From Syntrophomonadaceae bacterium (lineage in GTDB: Bacteria; Bacillota; Syntrophomonadia; Syntrophomonadales; Syntrophomonadaceae): a stretch of 18,089 nt of DNA. The notes beneath the pieces are model-generated. The model searched no databases, was not told the DNA's origin, and worked only from the letters and a program-made list of their open reading frames with translations. A program made the position numbers and the translations under genes. The stretch lies in contig DUSB01000131.1 in assembly GCA_012840625.1 (NCBI GenBank), forward strand, positions 1 through 18,089. The letters run 5' to 3'. Shown here one piece after another: positions 15,085 to 18,089 of this stretch (position 1 is the stretch's first letter; each line of letters begins with the position of its first letter).

Positions 15085-15824
15085 GAATTTTTTCCCCTTC
15101 CTGAGGCTGCAGCGATAGCCTGACTCAGTTCAATACGTCCTTCGTATAAAGCTTTGCCAATAATGGCTCCAACCACACCATCTGATTCCAGCGCCGATAA
15201 TCTATGAATATCATCCAGGCTGGATACCCCTCCTGAAGCAATGATCTGTAATCCCGTTTGCTGGGCCAGACGCTGCGTGCCTGTAAAATTTGGCCCCTGT
15301 AAAAGTCCGTCCCGGGATACGTCGGTATAAATGGCTATGCGTATCCCCAGTTCTTTCATCTGACAGCCAAAATCCAGCGCTGTAAGGCTTGACTTTTCCA
15401 GCCAGCCCTCTACCGCCACCATCCCATCACGGGCATCCAACCCCAACACGATGCGTTCCGGGCCAAATTGCTGCAGCAGATCGACAACAAAATCAGGATT
15501 TTGCACCGCTCGAGTGCCTATAATGACACGCTCGGCTCCCAGATCTAATAGTTTTTGAACATCCGCTGTACTCCTCAAGCCTCCCCCTACTTGAAAGGGT
15601 ATGCGCACGGTTTTAGCAATGGCAGCAATGGCCTCTATGTTCTGCGGGGAACCTGCAAAAGCCCCATCCAGATCTACTATATGCAGGTACTCAGCGCCCT
15701 GTCTCTCAAACTCAGCAGCAACCAGTTCCGGGCGATCCGAATAGGTGGTCTGCTTTTCTTTGCGTCCCTGTATCAACCGCACACAATGCCCTTCACGTAA
15801 GTCAATGGCAGGATATAGCATCAT
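15078..15824 (-). CDS. hisA: ProFAR isomerase (phosphoribosylformimino-AICAR-P isomerase)
   Basis: Opens the ribose ring of ProFAR to give PRFAR, the substrate of HisF. It is a 248-residue half-barrel-duplication protein with D8 (in YPAIDLREG) and D130 (in LGLDARDG) as catalytic acids, VGGGLRS near 79-85, YTDVSRDGLLQGPN, and IIASGGVSS. I chose the ATG at 15824 with GGAGAG eight bases upstream; the next ATG at 15821 is also possible. The in-frame ATG at 15851 gives ten residues unlike the family and has no ribosome site. It follows hisB by 51 nt, the widest gap in the operon. Dual HisA/TrpF (PriA) activity cannot be judged from sequence alone. Confidence 0.96.
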   Translation of the reverse strand: MMLYPAIDLREGHCVRLIQGRKEKQTTYSDRPELVAAEFERQGAEYLHIVDLDGAFAGSPQNIEAIAAIAKTVRIPFQVGGGLRSTADVQKLLDLGAERVIIGTRAVQNPDFVVDLLQQFGPERIVLGLDARDGMVAVEGWLEKSSLTALDFGCQMKELGIRIAIYTDVSRDGLLQGPNFTGTQRLAQQTGLQIIASGGVSSLDDIHRLSALESDGVVGAIIGKALYEGRIELSQAIAAASGRGKNSC

Positions 15825-15875
15825 AATAACATCTCTCCAAACTCTGGCCATAGCATAATTTTATGCGCAAACTCT

Positions 15876-16469
15876 TTATAAGATCCCTTTAGAAGACCAG
15901 ACTCCTCCAAAGGTATTTTCCTTGCTCACTGCCCTGGCAAAGGCTTTCCCAAAGGCTTTAAAAATAGCTTCTACTATGTGATGGGAATTATTTCCCCGAA
16001 TAAGATCAATATGCATGGTAATACCAGCATGATTGACCAGCGCCCGGAAAAACTCCTGAACATTTTCAGTCGAAAAACTGCCCAGACGTTCAGCAGGTAT
16101 GGTAACCTGATATGATAAATAAGGTCGTCCGGAAACATCAATAACCACGCGAGCCAGGGATTCATCCATGGGAACAGTTGCTTCCCCATAGCGCTGAATA
16201 CCTCCCTTATCGCTCAAAGCCTCAGCAATAGCCTTGCCCAGGCAAACTCCAATATCTTCTACCGTATGATGATCATCGACTTCGAAATCCCCGCGGGCTG
16301 CTACGGTTAAATCACACAGACTATGGACACTAAAAAGGGTTAGCATATGATCCAGGAAGGGGACCCCGCTGTCAATCTGGTTTTTCCCACTGCCATCCAA
16401 TTCCAGGCGCAGTAATACTTCCGTCTCTCGCGTTGTTCTCTGGATTTCTGCCTGCCTCTGTTTGCTCAT
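15876..16469 (-). CDS. hisB: Imidazoleglycerol-phosphate dehydratase
   Basis: Dehydrates imidazole glycerol phosphate to imidazole acetol phosphate with Mn2+. At 197 residues it is the monofunctional form, without the phosphatase domain of E. coli HisB. The two metal motifs are HHTVED (67-72) and SHHIVEA (162-168); also seen are GVPFLDHML (35-43), D65/D66 before the first motif, and a C-terminal SSKGIL. The ATG at 16469 has AGGAAGGG six bases upstream. It starts three bases after the hisD stop. Confidence 0.98.
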   Translation of the reverse strand: MSKQRQAEIQRTTRETEVLLRLELDGSGKNQIDSGVPFLDHMLTLFSVHSLCDLTVAARGDFEVDDHHTVEDIGVCLGKAIAEALSDKGGIQRYGEATVPMDESLARVVIDVSGRPYLSYQVTIPAERLGSFSTENVQEFFRALVNHAGITMHIDLIRGNNSHHIVEAIFKAFGKAFARAVSKENTFGGVWSSKGIL

Positions 16470-16472
16470 AGA

Positions 16473-17759
16473 TTACCCTTCCTTTCTGACCCGCAGGCAG
16501 TTGGCATGAGCCGTTAATCCTTCGATATCAGCCAGACGGATGATATCATCGGCATCATTTTGTACCCCTTCCTGCGAGTAGTAAATAATACTGGAGGTCT
16601 TCATGAAAGTATCAACGGTAACTGGCGAATAAAAACGCGCAGTTCCCCCCGTGGGAAGAATATGATTGGGACCAGCCAGATAATCACCTACTGGCTCTGG
16701 AGTATTTTGTCCCAGGAAAATGGCACCTGCATTGCAGATCCGACTCAGGTGTTCAAAAGGATTTTCCAGCATTAACTCCAGGTGCTCCGGAGCTACCATA
16801 TTGCTAACCTGGCATGCTTCATAAATGGTGTCGGTAAGAATAAAGGCCCCATAATTCTGTAAGGATTGTTCTATAATAGAACGGCGGGATAAATGAATAA
16901 TCTGTCTACCTATTTCCGCTTCCACTTCATCCATTAATGCTTCACTATCTGTAACCAAAAAGCAGCGGGCCAATACATCATGTTCAGCCTGAGACATTAA
17001 ATCGGCAGCTACATAAGTGGGGTTTGCCTGGTGGTCAGCAATAATGAGAATCTCGCTGGGACCAGCCAGCATATCAATGTTTACATCACCATAAACCATT
17101 TTCTTGGCCAGCGTTACATAGATATTACCGGGACCCGTAATCAGCTCTACCCTGGGTATCAGTTCCGTCCCCCAGGCCAGGGCAAAGATGGCCTGAGCCC
17201 CACCCATCTTATAGATTTCATCCAAATCCAGCTCGGCAGCTGCTACCAGTGTATAGGGATTCATTTTGCCGTCCTGATCGGGAGGGCTGACCATAGCAAT
17301 CTGGTTCACACCCGCTACCTGTGCCGGTATGGCATTCATTAAGACTGAAGAAGGATAAGCCGCTGTGCCTCCAGGTACATAGATTCCAGCCCGGTTCAGG
17401 GGTCGATAAAGCTGTCCTAATACATTGCCAGCTTCATCCGGCTCCATCCAGGAGTTTTTTAACTGTTTACCATGGAAATAAGCAATGTTATCGATGGCTT
17501 TGCGAATGGAAAAAACGAAGTCATCTTCAACTGTTTCATAGGCTTCTTCAATTTCGTGGTCTGTGACTCGAAAATTATCAACATTGATCTTCGCCCTGTC
17601 AAAACGTTCTGTCAGTTCAAAAATGGCTTCATCTCCTCTGGTTTTAACCGCCTGAGCAATTTCTAAAACCTTCTCCTCATACTGCCTTTGATCTGTATCA
17701 TGCACCAAAAGAAACTGCTGCAGGTCATCTCTGGAAGCATCAAGTCTTTTGATTTTCAT
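16473..17759 (-). CDS. hisD: Histidinol dehydrogenase
   Basis: Catalyses the last two steps of the pathway, histidinol to histidine, with two NAD+ and a zinc ion. It is 428 residues, normal length. Zinc ligands by alignment with E. coli are Q257 and H260 (MSQAEHD), D359 (VGDYLAGP) and H418 (GLTAHANCLR); the catalytic pair is E325-H326 in APEHLEL. The signature region GPGNIYVTLAKKMVYG (209-224) and MLAGPSEI (230-237) is intact. The ATG at 17759 has GGGGG nine bases upstream and overlaps the end of hisG by 20 nt, so translation is probably coupled. Confidence 0.98.
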   Translation of the reverse strand: MKIKRLDASRDDLQQFLLVHDTDQRQYEEKVLEIAQAVKTRGDEAIFELTERFDRAKINVDNFRVTDHEIEEAYETVEDDFVFSIRKAIDNIAYFHGKQLKNSWMEPDEAGNVLGQLYRPLNRAGIYVPGGTAAYPSSVLMNAIPAQVAGVNQIAMVSPPDQDGKMNPYTLVAAAELDLDEIYKMGGAQAIFALAWGTELIPRVELITGPGNIYVTLAKKMVYGDVNIDMLAGPSEILIIADHQANPTYVAADLMSQAEHDVLARCFLVTDSEALMDEVEAEIGRQIIHLSRRSIIEQSLQNYGAFILTDTIYEACQVSNMVAPEHLELMLENPFEHLSRICNAGAIFLGQNTPEPVGDYLAGPNHILPTGGTARFYSPVTVDTFMKTSSIIYYSQEGVQNDADDIIRLADIEGLTAHANCLRVRKEG

Positions 17760-18089
17760 GCTGATTAGCCCCCTTCACTAGATTTTGCATCCGTTCAATC
17801 AAAGGTTGAATATACGTATGTTTGGTTCGATAACTCACCCGGTTACAGATGAGTCGGGTGGTAGAGTCCATAATACTGATAAGCTCAACCAGATTGTTTT
17901 CACGCAGGGTACGTCCGGTAGAAACAATATCCACAATCATATCAGACAATCCCATCAAGGGAGCTAATTCTATATTGCCATGCAGGGTGATAATCTCCAC
18001 CTGCAAACCCTGTTCACGAAAATAACGCTCAGCAACCACTGGAAATTTCGTAGCTACCCGCTTATAATTCATATCCTTAAGTTTCATGC
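17740..18089 (-). CDS. hisG: ATP phosphoribosyltransferase, short form, C-terminal half (cut by window end)
   Basis: First enzyme of the pathway (ATP + PRPP to PR-ATP). The last 115 residues are visible; the frame stays open to the window edge, so the ATG at 18087 is internal. The sequence matches the Bacillus short HisG: RVATKFPVVAERYFREQG, ELAPLMGLSD (40-49 of the visible part) and the PRPP-binding DIVSTGRTL (53-61). It ends about 50 residues after that motif with no ACT-like regulatory domain, so this is the short type, which needs the HisZ partner for activity and histidine feedback. hisZ would be expected upstream of the window. Confidence 0.95.
   Translation of the reverse strand, partial: MKLKDMNYKRVATKFPVVAERYFREQGLQVEIITLHGNIELAPLMGLSDMIVDIVSTGRTLRENNLVELISIMDSTTRLICNRVSYRTKHTYIQPLIERMQNLVKGANQHENQKT

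Noticed and set aside
1..18089. Mobile elements, CRISPR arrays, tRNA or rRNA genes, riboswitches
   Set aside because: No transposase, terminal repeats, repeat-spacer pattern, tRNA-like fold or T-box-like leader was seen; any his leader would lie beyond the right edge.

Overview
This is a gene-dense stretch of a low-to-mid GC genome. Every gene I can support lies on the minus strand, so transcription runs from high to low coordinates. Strong GGAGG-type ribosome sites, the pcrA-ligA-...-gatCAB order (also seen around these genes in Bacillus), short-form HisG, fused HisIE and a NifV-type synthase next to split aconitase subunits all point to a Firmicute of the Clostridia. A Syntrophomonas-like anaerobe would fit, but that is inference.

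Region 1 (18089 to 13679) is a histidine operon in the order hisG (cut by the window end), hisD, hisB, hisA, hisF, hisIE. The genes overlap or nearly touch, except for a 51-nt gap between hisB and hisA. hisH and hisC are not inside the block, although HisF needs HisH as its ammonia supplier. Region 2 (13678 to 13058) holds one unrecognised 123-residue gene behind an unusual leader: a perfect 11-bp inverted repeat pairs the -35 region with the ribosome binding site. The gene ends in a strong intrinsic terminator. Region 3 (13057 to 8632) is pcrA and ligA (DNA repair and replication), separated by 171 bp that carry a hairpin and doubtful tiny reading frames, and closed by a terminator. Region 4 is a DUF554 membrane protein.

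Region 5 (7850 to 1) starts at a recognisable promoter and runs through gatC, gatA and gatB (tRNA-dependent amidotransferase). It continues, with a stop-to-start gap of only 1 nt, into a homocitrate-synthase/NifV-like enzyme, LeuC-like and LeuD-like (aconitase-type) subunits, an NADP-type isocitrate dehydrogenase and the start of metF. The last four complete genes stand in reaction order: acetyl-CoA + oxaloacetate (or 2-oxoglutarate) to a tricarboxylate, isomerisation, then oxidative decarboxylation. The dehydrogenase has the isocitrate- and NADP-binding residues of E. coli Icd. The most economical reading is therefore that the NifV-like enzyme is a Re-type citrate synthase and the LeuCD pair an aconitase, giving a complete oxidative route to 2-oxoglutarate and glutamate. 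Glutamate is also the residue that GatCAB amidates on tRNA.

I see no mobile element, CRISPR array, tRNA or rRNA gene, and no gene-free stretch longer than 300 bases. Most of the window is housekeeping. The points most worth checking are the substrate of the NifV/LeuC/LeuD set, the leader of the unknown gene, and the absence of hisH.
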